DNA from: Klebsiella pneumoniae
GTDB lineage: Bacteria; Myxococcota_A; UBA796; SXON01
Reading direction: 5' to 3'
NCBI GenBank assembly: GCA_945861635.1
Contig: CAMAWH010000008.1
Coordinates: 1 to 64,000 of the forward strand
DNA length: 64,000 nt
Every line of letters begins with the position of its first letter. Within the stretch, counting starts at the first letter, position 1. Shown one piece after another: positions 27,432-35,871 of the stretch. The notes under the pieces were generated by a model, which was not told the origin of the DNA, did no database searches, and saw only the letters and a list, made by a program, of their open reading frames with translations. Position numbers and translations under genes: made by a program.

Positions 27432-28123
27432 ACGGTGAACGTCTGGGTCGCCGTGGGCGTGCCGCGCGTGTCGAACGTGATGCTGGCTTCCCAGGTGTCA
27501 GCGCGGAGTCGGCCCCACGCGGTGGATTCTTCCGCCGTACCCCCCGCGGGCACGGTCCACGTGGTGATTACGGATGCGCAAGCCGACGCCGCGGCCACAC
27601 CCATTCCGTGCGAGTCGGTGGTCGTCCATGAGGTGACAAGGCAGGAACTCGGCGTCTCGACGTCCACATTACTGGTGCAGGGATTGGTCATGACCGCCGC
27701 CAACGTCAGCGATTCCGTATCGGAGAAGCTGGTTCCTGCGACCCCGCGAGAGTCGCGAACCTCGACGCTGAAGTCGATGTCGCGAATGTTGCAGGGGGAG
27801 GGGGTGCCCGAGTCGGCGCTCCCGGAGTCCGCGTCTCCCGAGTCGGGATCGATGTCTCCGGTGTCGGCGCCGGGATCGGCGCCGGAATCGGCGGTGTCGG
27901 TGTCGCCGGTGTCGTCGGTGTCGGTGTCGCTGTCGACGTCGGCGTCGGCGTCGGGTGGAACATCGCCGTCCGCGTCCGCATCGCCGTCCGCATCGCCGTC
28001 GGCGTCGGCGTCGCCGTCGGCGTCCGCATCGTCGGCGCAGTAGTTGACGCACGATTCATCCACGGGGCCGGAAGGCGCGGGACGGGAGAGGAGGCCACAG
28101 GAAACAAGCAGGAAGAACGTCAT
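27425..28123 (-). CDS. Asp-rich lipoprotein with DADG repeats
   Basis: 232 residues. Leader MTFFLLVSC with lipobox Cys9. Residues ~30-105 are a low-complexity stretch of Asp with Ala, Gly, Thr and Ser (DADADGDADADGDADGDADA, DTDTDDTGDTDTADSGAD), a likely flexible and possibly calcium-binding linker. The C-terminal ~120 residues form a beta domain with paired Cys (NPCTSNVDVETPSSCLVTSW and SACASVITTWTVPAGGTAEE). That domain is shared with the next gene upstream, so the two are paralogues. It is likely displayed on the cell surface; function unknown. Confidence 0.7.
   Translation of the reverse strand: MTFFLLVSCGLLSRPAPSGPVDESCVNYCADDADADGDADADGDADGDADADGDVPPDADADVDSDTDTDDTGDTDTADSGADPGADTGDIDPDSGDADSGSADSGTPSPCNIRDIDFSVEVRDSRGVAGTSFSDTESLTLAAVMTNPCTSNVDVETPSSCLVTSWTTTDSHGMGVAAASACASVITTWTVPAGGTAEESTAWGRLRADTWEASITFDTRGTPTATQTFTVY
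27893..28034 (-). repeat. Trinucleotide-like low-complexity tract encoding (DA/DG)n
   Basis: Read on the plus strand this is a run of near-perfect gtcggc, gtccgc and gccgtc units. It is in frame with the lipoprotein gene at 27425-28123 and codes for its Asp/Ala/Gly linker. Such tracts change length easily by slippage in multiples of six bases, which would vary linker length without breaking the frame. Confidence 0.7.
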
Positions 28124-28129
28124 GTTGGC

Positions 28130-28669
28130 CTACTGTATGGAGAAGGTGGTGGTGAGCAGCGAGCCGGTGACGTCCGGGGTCGCGGACAGGGTGTAGACCC
28201 CCCGGTCGAGCGAGCCGGCCGCCTGTTTCGCGTCAAAGGTCGTGTTGGCGGGGATGCGCCACGTCGTGGTTGCGTCGCTGCACCCGGTGCCGAGCGTCGC
28301 AGTTTTTCCGCCGATCGAGAGCGACCACGCGGGCACGAGACAGCTCGTCGGCGTCGTGAAGACAATGTCGTCGGTACAGGGATTCTCGTGAGCCACGGCC
28401 AGCGTTATCGGCTCTCCGAAAGAGTGAGCCTCGGCGTCGGTGCCGTCGGAGCCGCGCGCGGTGATCACAAGCATAAGCTGGCCGGAGTCGCAGCCTGCGG
28501 TGTCGGTTCCCTCGGTGGCGGAGTCGCCTGAATCCGGCGGGGCGGTGTCGTTCGTCCCGGAATCCTCACTCCCGCCGGCGCCGCCTGCGTCGGCCGTTCG
28601 ACCCGCACCGCCGCGCCACGACTCCTCGTCCAAGTTTGAGCACGCGGACAAGAGCAGGAGTGTGAACAT
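28130..28669 (-). CDS. Small lipoprotein, paralogue of the Asp-rich lipoprotein
   Basis: 179 residues from the ATG at 28667-28669; longer in-frame starts only add sequence overlapping the neighbour. Leader MFTLLLLSAC with Cys10 in the lipobox, then a Gly/Ser/Asp/Thr linker (AGGAGGSEDSGTNDTAPPDS). The C-terminal beta domain repeats the paralogue: ENPCTDDIVFTTPTSCLVPA with a following ATTTWRIPANTTF against NPCTSNVDVETPSSCLVTSW with VITTWTVPAG. Two Cys pairs are conserved between them and could form disulfides in the periplasm or outside. Function unknown. It follows the amidohydrolase gene after 38 bases and precedes its paralogue by six. Confidence 0.65.
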   Translation of the reverse strand: MFTLLLLSACSNLDEESWRGGAGRTADAGGAGGSEDSGTNDTAPPDSGDSATEGTDTAGCDSGQLMLVITARGSDGTDAEAHSFGEPITLAVAHENPCTDDIVFTTPTSCLVPAWSLSIGGKTATLGTGCSDATTTWRIPANTTFDAKQAAGSLDRGVYTLSATPDVTGSLLTTTFSIQ

Positions 28670-28707
28670 CGGCCACAACCATAGCCGCAAACACTCTGGA
28701 CGGGCGA

Positions 28708-30543
28708 CTAGAGACAGAGCCCGAACCACGGCGCCCCTCGGGGCGTGACCTGCCGCAAGCAGGACGTTTGTCCAGCGCAAACGTCCGCGCCTGCGGGGTC
28801 ACAGAGCTGGAAGCAGGTCAACGTAATCGAGGAGCAGAACAATCCGGGTTCACAGGAGGTTGCTGCGCTCGCGGTCGAACAGGTCTGGCCGACCTGCCTC
28901 GGCCCACCATACCAGCACGCGTTCGTGTCGCTGTCGTACGGAATGCACGCCTGTTCGTAGTACGCCGGAGCGCAGTCCTGATCGTAGAGATCGCATGCCG
29001 TCTCGGCGTGGCAGACGCCCGCCGGCGCATCGACGCCGTCTTCGGGCATGCACCAGGCGTCGCCGCCGCAGGCGTCGTCGATGATCCAGGGAGGATCGCA
29101 GCTTTGTAGACAGGTGTGGGTCAGCGCGTCGCAGCGCGCGTCCGTGCAGTCGGCGTCGGCGAGACAATAGCCGGCACCGGACAGGTCCATGGACCGGGTG
29201 TCCTCGCGGGGGAGCGGAATGCCGCGAAGCACGACGGTATCGATGTCATCGAGGGCGCCAACGTCCGCCAGCGGGTCACCGGCGACCAACAGCAGGTCCG
29301 CTGGCGCGCCCGGCGCGATCACCCCGCCGGCGAGGGCGAGCGCCTGCCGAGTCGTCAGGGTGGCGGCCGTCAGCGCCTCGTGCGGGGTCCAGCCCAGCGC
29401 GACCATGGCAGCGAGTTCGCTGTGTAAACCGGCGCCGTGCGGAACGAAGTAATAACCGGCGTCAGACCCGGGAAGAATCGTTGCGCCGGCGGCGTGCAGG
29501 GTCGCCAGATTGGCCGCCGCGGACGCCGCCCATTCGGCTGACGCATCCGCCCAGCCGTCGAGCAGAATAGAGGGATGGGCGAGCACATTCGCCCAGTCCT
29601 CGCGCGTGGCGTCGGTCAGGAGGAGAGCGTCGTCGTAGGGGTCGGTGCGCCCGGCGAGCAGGTCTCCAACACCGGCGAATGCGCCCACGGTGCTCGCCAC
29701 AGGAAGGGCGAGCGCCGCGTCGAGGGCATCGGCGGAGATGGGGCCTGCAAACGGCGGGTGGGCGAGGATCGAAACGCCCGCGCGGACCGCCTCTTGTACG
29801 TCATCATCCTCGTCAATGTGCGCGAAAACCGGTGCGCCCGTTGCGACGATTGCCGCCACCGTAGCCCCGTCCATTCTCGGCGTCGGCCCCCAGTCCGTGA
29901 ATCCGGCATCCGCGATGGCGACCTTGAGCACGTCCGCGCCCTCGGCAAGCAGCGCGTCGGCCGACGATTCCGCAGTGGATTCCTCCACAAACCGACATAG
30001 GCCGGCGTCGGGCGCGCTCTCACACGGGTGGCTTCCGGGCGTCGCCAGAAAGGGGCCGCTCGCGAGGATCCGGGGGCCCCGGCCGGCGTCACGCACTGCG
30101 AAAAGTACGGTCGGACCTCCGACATCCACGACCTGCGTGACTCCGTGGTAAAGCGTATTCCGCAGGTTTGCGTCCAGCGTGTCGCCCACGAGCCCGATCG
30201 TGCCGGCGTACCCGAGGTGCACATGCGCGTCCACAAGCCCTGGAACCAACGTGAGGCCGCTTACGTCGCGCACCCTCGCATCTGCTGGCCACTCCTCCCC
30301 CCCGGTTCGCACGTCGAAGATGATTTCACCATCGATCAGTACGGCGCGATCGATCTGCTCGCCGTGTGCGTCCACAACGCGCGCGTGGTCGAGGATGAGC
30401 AGGCCGGCGGGGAGGGTTTCAGCGGTGTCGCGGAGGTCCGTGTCGCCGGCGGGCGGTGACGTCAGGGAGCCCGGCTCCCTACAGCCGGCGAGCAGGCTCA
30501 ATGTGAGCCAGAACGGACTCGGGCGGCCAGTGAGGGTGCGCAT
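28708..30543 (-). CDS. Amidohydrolase-superfamily lipoprotein with Cys-rich C-terminal tail
   Basis: 611 residues. Leader WLTLSLLAGC with lipobox Cys21. Residues ~45-450 are a metal-dependent amidohydrolase: LTLVPGLVDAHVHLG (first HxH metal site), GADVLKVAIADAG with a candidate Lys, FAHIDEDDD, LAHPPFAG and TILPGSDAGYYF with the active-site Asp, ending PADLLLVAGDPL. This is the imidazolonepropionase-like/prolidase-like group of cyclic C-N hydrolases. The last ~150 residues are an unusual Cys-rich module (YCLADADCTDARCDALTHTC, CDPPWIIDDACGGDAWCMPE, CSTASAATSCEPGLFCSS) with about 20 Cys, like the metal- or disulfide-rich stalks of myxobacterial lipoproteins. Substrate unknown. Confidence 0.82.
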   Translation of the reverse strand: MRTLTGRPSPFWLTLSLLAGCREPGSLTSPPAGDTDLRDTAETLPAGLLILDHARVVDAHGEQIDRAVLIDGEIIFDVRTGGEEWPADARVRDVSGLTLVPGLVDAHVHLGYAGTIGLVGDTLDANLRNTLYHGVTQVVDVGGPTVLFAVRDAGRGPRILASGPFLATPGSHPCESAPDAGLCRFVEESTAESSADALLAEGADVLKVAIADAGFTDWGPTPRMDGATVAAIVATGAPVFAHIDEDDDVQEAVRAGVSILAHPPFAGPISADALDAALALPVASTVGAFAGVGDLLAGRTDPYDDALLLTDATREDWANVLAHPSILLDGWADASAEWAASAAANLATLHAAGATILPGSDAGYYFVPHGAGLHSELAAMVALGWTPHEALTAATLTTRQALALAGGVIAPGAPADLLLVAGDPLADVGALDDIDTVVLRGIPLPREDTRSMDLSGAGYCLADADCTDARCDALTHTCLQSCDPPWIIDDACGGDAWCMPEDGVDAPAGVCHAETACDLYDQDCAPAYYEQACIPYDSDTNACWYGGPRQVGQTCSTASAATSCEPGLFCSSITLTCFQLCDPAGADVCAGQTSCLRQVTPRGAPWFGLCL

Positions 30544-30585
30544 CCGACCAGTCTACCGGAGGTCCTCGCGCAAACTCACGATGTT

Positions 30586-33378
30586 CTAATCGAAAAGTTC
30601 CAACAGTTCGTCTCGCGTCAGTCCGCGAGCGAGCGCCTCCTCGTCCAGTGCCGCGCGGGCGACTTCTCGTTTACGCTCCTGCAATGCGAGGATTTTTTCC
30701 TCGACCGTGTCTTCGGCGATGATGCGGACGGAAACGACCGGTTTGTCCTGCCCGATGCGATGGGCGCGATCCGTTGCCTGGTCCTCGACGGCCGGGTTCC
30801 ACCACGGATCGAGGTGGAAAACGTAGTCGGCAGCGGTGAGATTCAGACCGGTGCCGCCGGCCTTCAGCGAGAGCAGGAAGATCGGAGGGCCTTCCGGGCT
30901 CGAAAAGCGTGCGACAACCGCGGGACGATCCACGGTCGAACCATCCAATCGCGCGAACTCCCACCCGCGCGCGGTCAGCGCCGGCCCGATGAGGTCGAGC
31001 ATGCTCGTCCACTGTGAAAACACCAGCGCCTTGTGCCCCTCCGCGATGATTTCCTCCAACGATTCACAGAGCAGGTCGAGTTTGGCGGACGAAGCGGCGA
31101 ATCCGCCGGGGAGCAGGCCGGGATGGCACGCCGCCTGCCGCATCCGGAGCAAGACCTCAAGCAGTTGCAACTGCCGGCCTCCTTCCAACAGTTTCCTGGC
31201 GTCGGCGCGCGCCAGGGTGCGCACCGAGGCGTACAGCTCGCGCTCGCGCGGCGAAAGGGTACAGCGAACGACCACGCTAGTGCGCGGCGGAAGGTCTTTG
31301 GCAACCTCCGTTTTCATTCGACGAAGCATGAACGGGCGAATGCGTTTACGGAGTCCCTGCTGCGCGCGCCGATCGCCGTTCTCGATGGGGATCCCGAAAC
31401 GGTCGCGGAATTCGCGCCGCCCGCCAAGGAGCCCCGGCGAAACGAAGTGGAAGGCGCTCCACAATTCGTCGAGCCGGTTTTCGACCGGCGTGCCCGTGAG
31501 GCAAAGTCGATGGGTGGCGGCGAGCGCCCGAGCGGCGACGGCGGCCTGCGACTCCGGATTCTTGATCGCCTGCGCCTCGTCGAGAACGACTCGGTGCCAG
31601 GGGACGCCCTGCAATATGTCAAGGTCAAGCCGAAGAATGGCGTAGGACGTGATGACCAGTGGCGCGTCGTCGAGGGTTCGCCGGAGGCCATGGTAGACGC
31701 AGACTCGCATCGACGGGACAAAGCGGCGTGCCTCCGCCTCCCAGTTCGATAGCACCGAGGTCGGCGCGACGATCAACGTTCGGGTACTCCCGACGGGCGC
31801 ATCCGCCGCGGCAAGCGCGGCGAGGCACTGGACCGTCTTCCCGAGGCCCATATCGTCGGCCAACACGCCGCCCATCCCGACGCTGGCGAGCCACATGATC
31901 CAGTCAACGCCCGCCTGTTGGTAGGGGCGGAGCGTACCGACGAACGTGTCGGGGAGGCGGACGCTCGGTATCGCCGAAAAGTCGCCCGCGAGCGCGCGCA
32001 GCCCGTGCAACGCCGCAGGGGCGACAATGCCGATCGCATCGAGCGCGTCAAGCAGCACGGGTGCAGCGTGACGAGGGACGATGCCCGACGGGTCGCGTGC
32101 CGACAACAACTCGGCGAGCACGGCGCCGTTCCGATCGAGCCACGCCTGCGGAACGCGCTTCCAGCCCCCGTCCAACAGTCGCACGAGGGGCTGTTTTTCC
32201 CGCCAGGCGTCCACCAGGGCGTCGGCGTCAGCGCCGCCCGCGCCGACGCGCACGCGGAAGCCCTCGGGCGTCTCGCTCACGGCCACTTCGGGCGCGATCT
32301 CCCCTGATTCAATGCGGAAAGACGGCGCGGCAGCCAGCACGGCGGCGCGCGCGGGACCGGGCAGCCCCGCCGCCCACAACGCGGCCGCCGCCCCCTCGCG
32401 TTCGATGGGCACGCCCAACCCCGGCGTGATCTCGAGCAGGCGGCGTTCGGCCGGCACGTCCCGCACGGGAACGGATTTCCGCGACAACAGAATCAACTCC
32501 CCATGATCGACGCGGGCTATCGGCGGATCGCCGTAGACGAGGCGGGGGGTTGCGCGCAGCCGGACGCCGTCGGCCACGACTTCCCACACGACGCGGGGCG
32601 GCGTTGCCACGGCCTCGCCCAAGCGCGTCGTCTGCACGTCCACTTCAAGAATGCGTCGTAGCGCTGGAAGGAACTCCGTAACGAGGCGAGGGGACTCGGT
32701 GGCCGCAAAGTCGAGCCCCTGCACGAGCCGCTGCCGAAGGAGGTTGTCAAGCTCCACCTCGCCAATGGGGCGCAACGTCCCGCCCATCCGGACCACACCG
32801 TTCGCAAACGCTTCCTCGATCCCGGCGATTCGCACGACGCGTACCCGAAAGCCCTGCCCGTTGTCGACCACCAGGCCGCGCGGATACACGGGCGCCGCGT
32901 CGATGACGATCGGCGCGCCGTCGAGCGTCACGGGCACCGCGCGAAGGGCGCCGAACGCCGCCTGAAGAATGCCGCGCGGAAGGCTTTTTCGCCCCCACCA
33001 ACCGGTGAGCAGGCGGTTGAGATCGGCGTCTGCCTCGCCGCGAACCGCCCCAGTTGGAACGGTGCGTTCGATAATCAAGCCGGTGTTGTCCCGCGTCAAT
33101 CGGTAGGTAGGTCGAGGCACCTCACCGATCCCGCCGAGACCCTCCGCGTGCGCGACGGCCGCGGCAGCGACGTGCGCGCAGGCGGCGACCTCCGCCTCGC
33201 AACTGCACGCCCAGTCGTCTGCCCACAGGTGAACCTCGAAGCCCTCCAATCGACCGGGAACCTGAACGATCCACCGATCCCCGTCGGCACGGCGGACATG
33301 TCCGGAGCGCGCGTACGCCGCGCCTCGCTCGAACAGCGCGGGTGGCGTGGCGCGGCGGATGGCGTTGAGGTCCGACAC
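30586..33378 (-). CDS. SWIM zinc-finger SNF2-family helicase-like ATPase (HepA type)
   Basis: 930 residues from a GTG. The N-terminus has a SWIM zinc finger (ACSCEAEVAACAHVAAAA, CxC...CxH near 58-70). Residues ~100-450 are the long linker of bacterial SNF2 proteins. The ATPase core follows: Walker A LADDMGLGKTVQCLAAL, DEAQAIKNPES, TGTPVENRLDELWS, then FSQWTSMLDLIG, LSLKAGGTGLNLTAADYVFH and DRAHRIGQ. Relatives act on DNA or on RNA polymerase in transcription recycling or repair. The exact role is unknown. It diverges from the damaged glycosyltransferase gene, with 23 bases between starts. Confidence 0.9.
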   Translation of the reverse strand: MSDLNAIRRATPPALFERGAAYARSGHVRRADGDRWIVQVPGRLEGFEVHLWADDWACSCEAEVAACAHVAAAAVAHAEGLGGIGEVPRPTYRLTRDNTGLIIERTVPTGAVRGEADADLNRLLTGWWGRKSLPRGILQAAFGALRAVPVTLDGAPIVIDAAPVYPRGLVVDNGQGFRVRVVRIAGIEEAFANGVVRMGGTLRPIGEVELDNLLRQRLVQGLDFAATESPRLVTEFLPALRRILEVDVQTTRLGEAVATPPRVVWEVVADGVRLRATPRLVYGDPPIARVDHGELILLSRKSVPVRDVPAERRLLEITPGLGVPIEREGAAAALWAAGLPGPARAAVLAAAPSFRIESGEIAPEVAVSETPEGFRVRVGAGGADADALVDAWREKQPLVRLLDGGWKRVPQAWLDRNGAVLAELLSARDPSGIVPRHAAPVLLDALDAIGIVAPAALHGLRALAGDFSAIPSVRLPDTFVGTLRPYQQAGVDWIMWLASVGMGGVLADDMGLGKTVQCLAALAAADAPVGSTRTLIVAPTSVLSNWEAEARRFVPSMRVCVYHGLRRTLDDAPLVITSYAILRLDLDILQGVPWHRVVLDEAQAIKNPESQAAVAARALAATHRLCLTGTPVENRLDELWSAFHFVSPGLLGGRREFRDRFGIPIENGDRRAQQGLRKRIRPFMLRRMKTEVAKDLPPRTSVVVRCTLSPRERELYASVRTLARADARKLLEGGRQLQLLEVLLRMRQAACHPGLLPGGFAASSAKLDLLCESLEEIIAEGHKALVFSQWTSMLDLIGPALTARGWEFARLDGSTVDRPAVVARFSSPEGPPIFLLSLKAGGTGLNLTAADYVFHLDPWWNPAVEDQATDRAHRIGQDKPVVSVRIIAEDTVEEKILALQERKREVARAALDEEALARGLTRDELLELFD

Positions 33379-33401
33379 GGGCGCCGGTGTAGCATGGCCG
33401 G

Positions 33402-35012
33402 ATGCGCCGCTTTCTCCGTTTCGCCTGGGTGGCGCCCCTGACGTTCATGGTTCACGCGCTGGGTGCCCGGTCGGAGATGATTGGTGTGTGGGGCGACGAC
33501 GCGCTGTACGCCAACATGGCGGAGGCGATCCGCACGGGGGGTGCGCTTGTCACGTCGATCCTGCCGGGAGCGCCGGGGGTTGCGAAATACCCGCTTGCGT
33601 GACCCACTCTGGTGGCGGCGCTGACGAGCGTGGGCTGTACGCTGCAGGGCGTGTTGCTCGTGAATGCGCTGCTGTGGGCCGCGGTCGCGCAGATCGTCGT
33701 GAGCATTTTTCTGCCCGCGCTCGGTGCGTCGGGCGCCGTTCGGCTCGCCGTAGGCCTGCTTCTCGCCGTGAACACAGTGACAATGGGCCTGGTTCCGCAA
33801 TTGATGTCAGAACCTTTGTTCACGCTCGCCGTGACGTCGGCGGTCTGCCTCGTCATGGTAGGAAACCAGTCCAGGGGCGCGATTCTCGCGCTTGCGCTCC
33901 TCACGTTTCTGGCGGCCGCCACGCGGAATGTGGGCGGCGTGTACGCGATTGCCGCGCTGGCGGCCGCCGTCGTCAGTCGGCGATGGCGACTCGCGCTCGC
34001 TTTTGGGGCGGGATGGGCCGCAGCGAGCATCCTCCTCAACGTTGAGCGAGCGTCCGCCCCCCTTCCCGTCGGCGATGCCCTGGAAGTCGTCCGATACTAC
34101 GTCAGCTACGACGTTCATGAGGCCTTTTTCGGCGATCGATTTTCGGAAAGTGGGTGGCGGGGACTCCTTGCGGGGCTGCGCATCGTCGTTTCCGCAAACG
34201 GTGCGCTCGGGCCGGGTACACTTGGACAGTATTTCGCACCGGCTGCGTACGTGGGCGGCGAAAGCCCGCAGCCGGGGGCGGGAACGACGTTGCTTGGGTT
34301 GGACGTTCTGTCCTTTGCGGGTTGGGAGGCCGCGCGCTCGCCGCGTGCGCGCCTTGCCGGAATGCTCGTTGTCGTGCATGTGGCCATTTTCCTGGTGTGG
34401 ACATGGCCGTTTGCGGGGCGATTCTGGCTCCCTGTTTTGCCGTTGTTGGTGAGTCTGGCGTTGCTGCGTCTGGCCTCGCTTGGCGCCGTCGGCAGGTTGC
34501 TCATTCCGGTACTTGCGGCGTTTGCGCTTGTCGGGAATGGGATCCGCCCCTTCTACAGCCTCGTTGGGCGAGTCCAGGGTGACCAGGACACGACGAACGT
34601 CGAGGAAGATGTGCGCTTCAACCTGGGGGTTCAAGCGCTGCGCGAGCGCGCGCAGGCTGGCGATGTCCTGGTTGGCGGCAGCTACGTGTTCTGGCTCGCC
34701 CGCGATTTCGGTACCAGCGCCGTCGAGGCGCGCGCCCTGGTGCCGTTTGATGGCGCGCTTCTCGACGTCCTGCAGGTGCGAACGCCGGACGAGGATTCCG
34801 CGCGGCTCTCTGCCCTGTTCGCCGGTAATCTCCGAAGGCTGCGAAAGGTGTCGCCGCGAGGGGGCACGGTGTGGGTGGTGATCGAATCCGACCGGAGGGA
34901 CGCCAAACGGACCGGGATTGCATCGGCCGCGCAGACGGGATTGCTGAGGAACGTCGAGACGGTTGGTGCGTTCACGCTGTTCCGGGTCGCGACGGAGGAC
35001 GAATACCCGTGA
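33402..35012 (+). pseudogene. GT39-like membrane glycosyltransferase gene interrupted by an in-frame TGA
   Basis: The frame from the ATG at 33402 to the stop at 35010-35012 is one reading frame of 537 codons, interrupted only by TGA at 33600-33602. Before it the protein reads GDDALYANMAEAIRTGG and VAKYPLA; after it PTLVAALTS. ArnT-like proteins have KYPP.W/YP.LLAL here, so the TGA probably replaces a TGG Trp codon. The downstream part has about nine helices and a soluble C-terminus (ALRERAQAGDVLVGGSYVFW). The distal part could only be made by reinitiation near 33612. Whether it is a true nonsense mutation or a base-call error cannot be told here. Confidence 0.75.
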
Positions 35013-35019
35013 GTGTCCA

Positions 35020-35828
35020 TCAACCGCGCGGGTGGGACCGGCCGAGACGCTTCCGCAGGTTGCGCGCGACGCCGAAGCGCGCGATGCACGCAATCGCATC
35101 TACGCCGTCCTTCCACGTGATCTTCTTTCCTTCGTCGTATCCACGGGCGTGGTAGCTGATGGGAACCTCATAGAATCGTCAACCCGCTCGGGCGAGCTTG
35201 GCGGTCAGTTCATTTCGATGCCGAAACGATCGCTTTCTAGGTCAAGCTGCTGAAGCATTGCGGTTCGAAAGGCCTTATATCCCGTTTCTACATCCGAAAG
35301 ATTCAGGTCGGTCGCCATGTTTGCCGCGAGCGTGATCAGGGTGTTGCCGATGGAGTGCCAGAACAAAAGAACGCGGCGTTCACTAGGAAGAAACCTGCTT
35401 CCGTACACCGCGTCCGCCCGGTCGGCGAATAGCGGGCGAAGCAACTGCGGGTAGTCCGTAGGGTCGTACTCGAGATCGGCGTCCTGAACGATGAGGAACT
35501 CGCCAGTGGCCTGCTCAATCCCCGTGCGCAGCGCGGCTCCCTCTCCGCGATTGCGCTCGTGGCGCAGGGCGAGGACCGTGATGCGTGAGGCAACCTCCGC
35601 GTCCACGGGCACGAGGGCGCGCCACCCGCGGCCCAGATCAGCGACGATTTCCTCGGTTCCGTCGGTCGAATCGTCATCCACGATCACGATCTGCACACGT
35701 GAAACAAGCCGCACCGAGTCGCAGACCACCACCCGCTTCACCACCTCGAGGATCGTCGCTCGCTCGTTGTAGACCGGGATCAGGATGGTGAGCGTGGGTG
35801 GAGCGGCCATGCCCGATGGCGTTATCAT
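35020..35828 (-). pseudogene. Family 2 glycosyltransferase (DPM1-like), frameshifted and with an internal TGA
   Basis: The intact part begins at the ATG at 35826-35828 (or 35808-35810): LTILIPVYNERATILEVVKR, VDDDSTDGTEEI, then RHERNRGEGAALRTGIEQAT and the DxD-containing QDADLEYDPTDYP, classic for dolichol-phosphate mannosyltransferase-like enzymes. The frame breaks after FGIEM near 35208-35211 and stops at 35205. The normal C-terminus continues in a second frame as LTAKLARAG, then a TGA at 35179-35181 where Trp is plausible, then RFYEVPISYHARGYDEGKKI and TWKDGVDAIACIARF to a stop at 35020-35022. Two lesions argue for a decayed gene or a poor local assembly. Confidence 0.8.
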
Positions 35829-35871
35829 GTAGACTATACGCGTACGCGTTCCGCGTTGGCAGGAGCAGGGC

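Noticed and set aside
27669-28052. Arg-rich short frames opposite the DADG repeat
   Set aside because: Direct consequence of the repetitive GC tract, with no start signal.
33600-35181. Recoding of TGA as Trp
   Set aside because: TGG Trp codons are used throughout the window and TGA ends many genes such as greB's neighbours, folK partner and etfB's regulator, so a local mutation or error is more likely.
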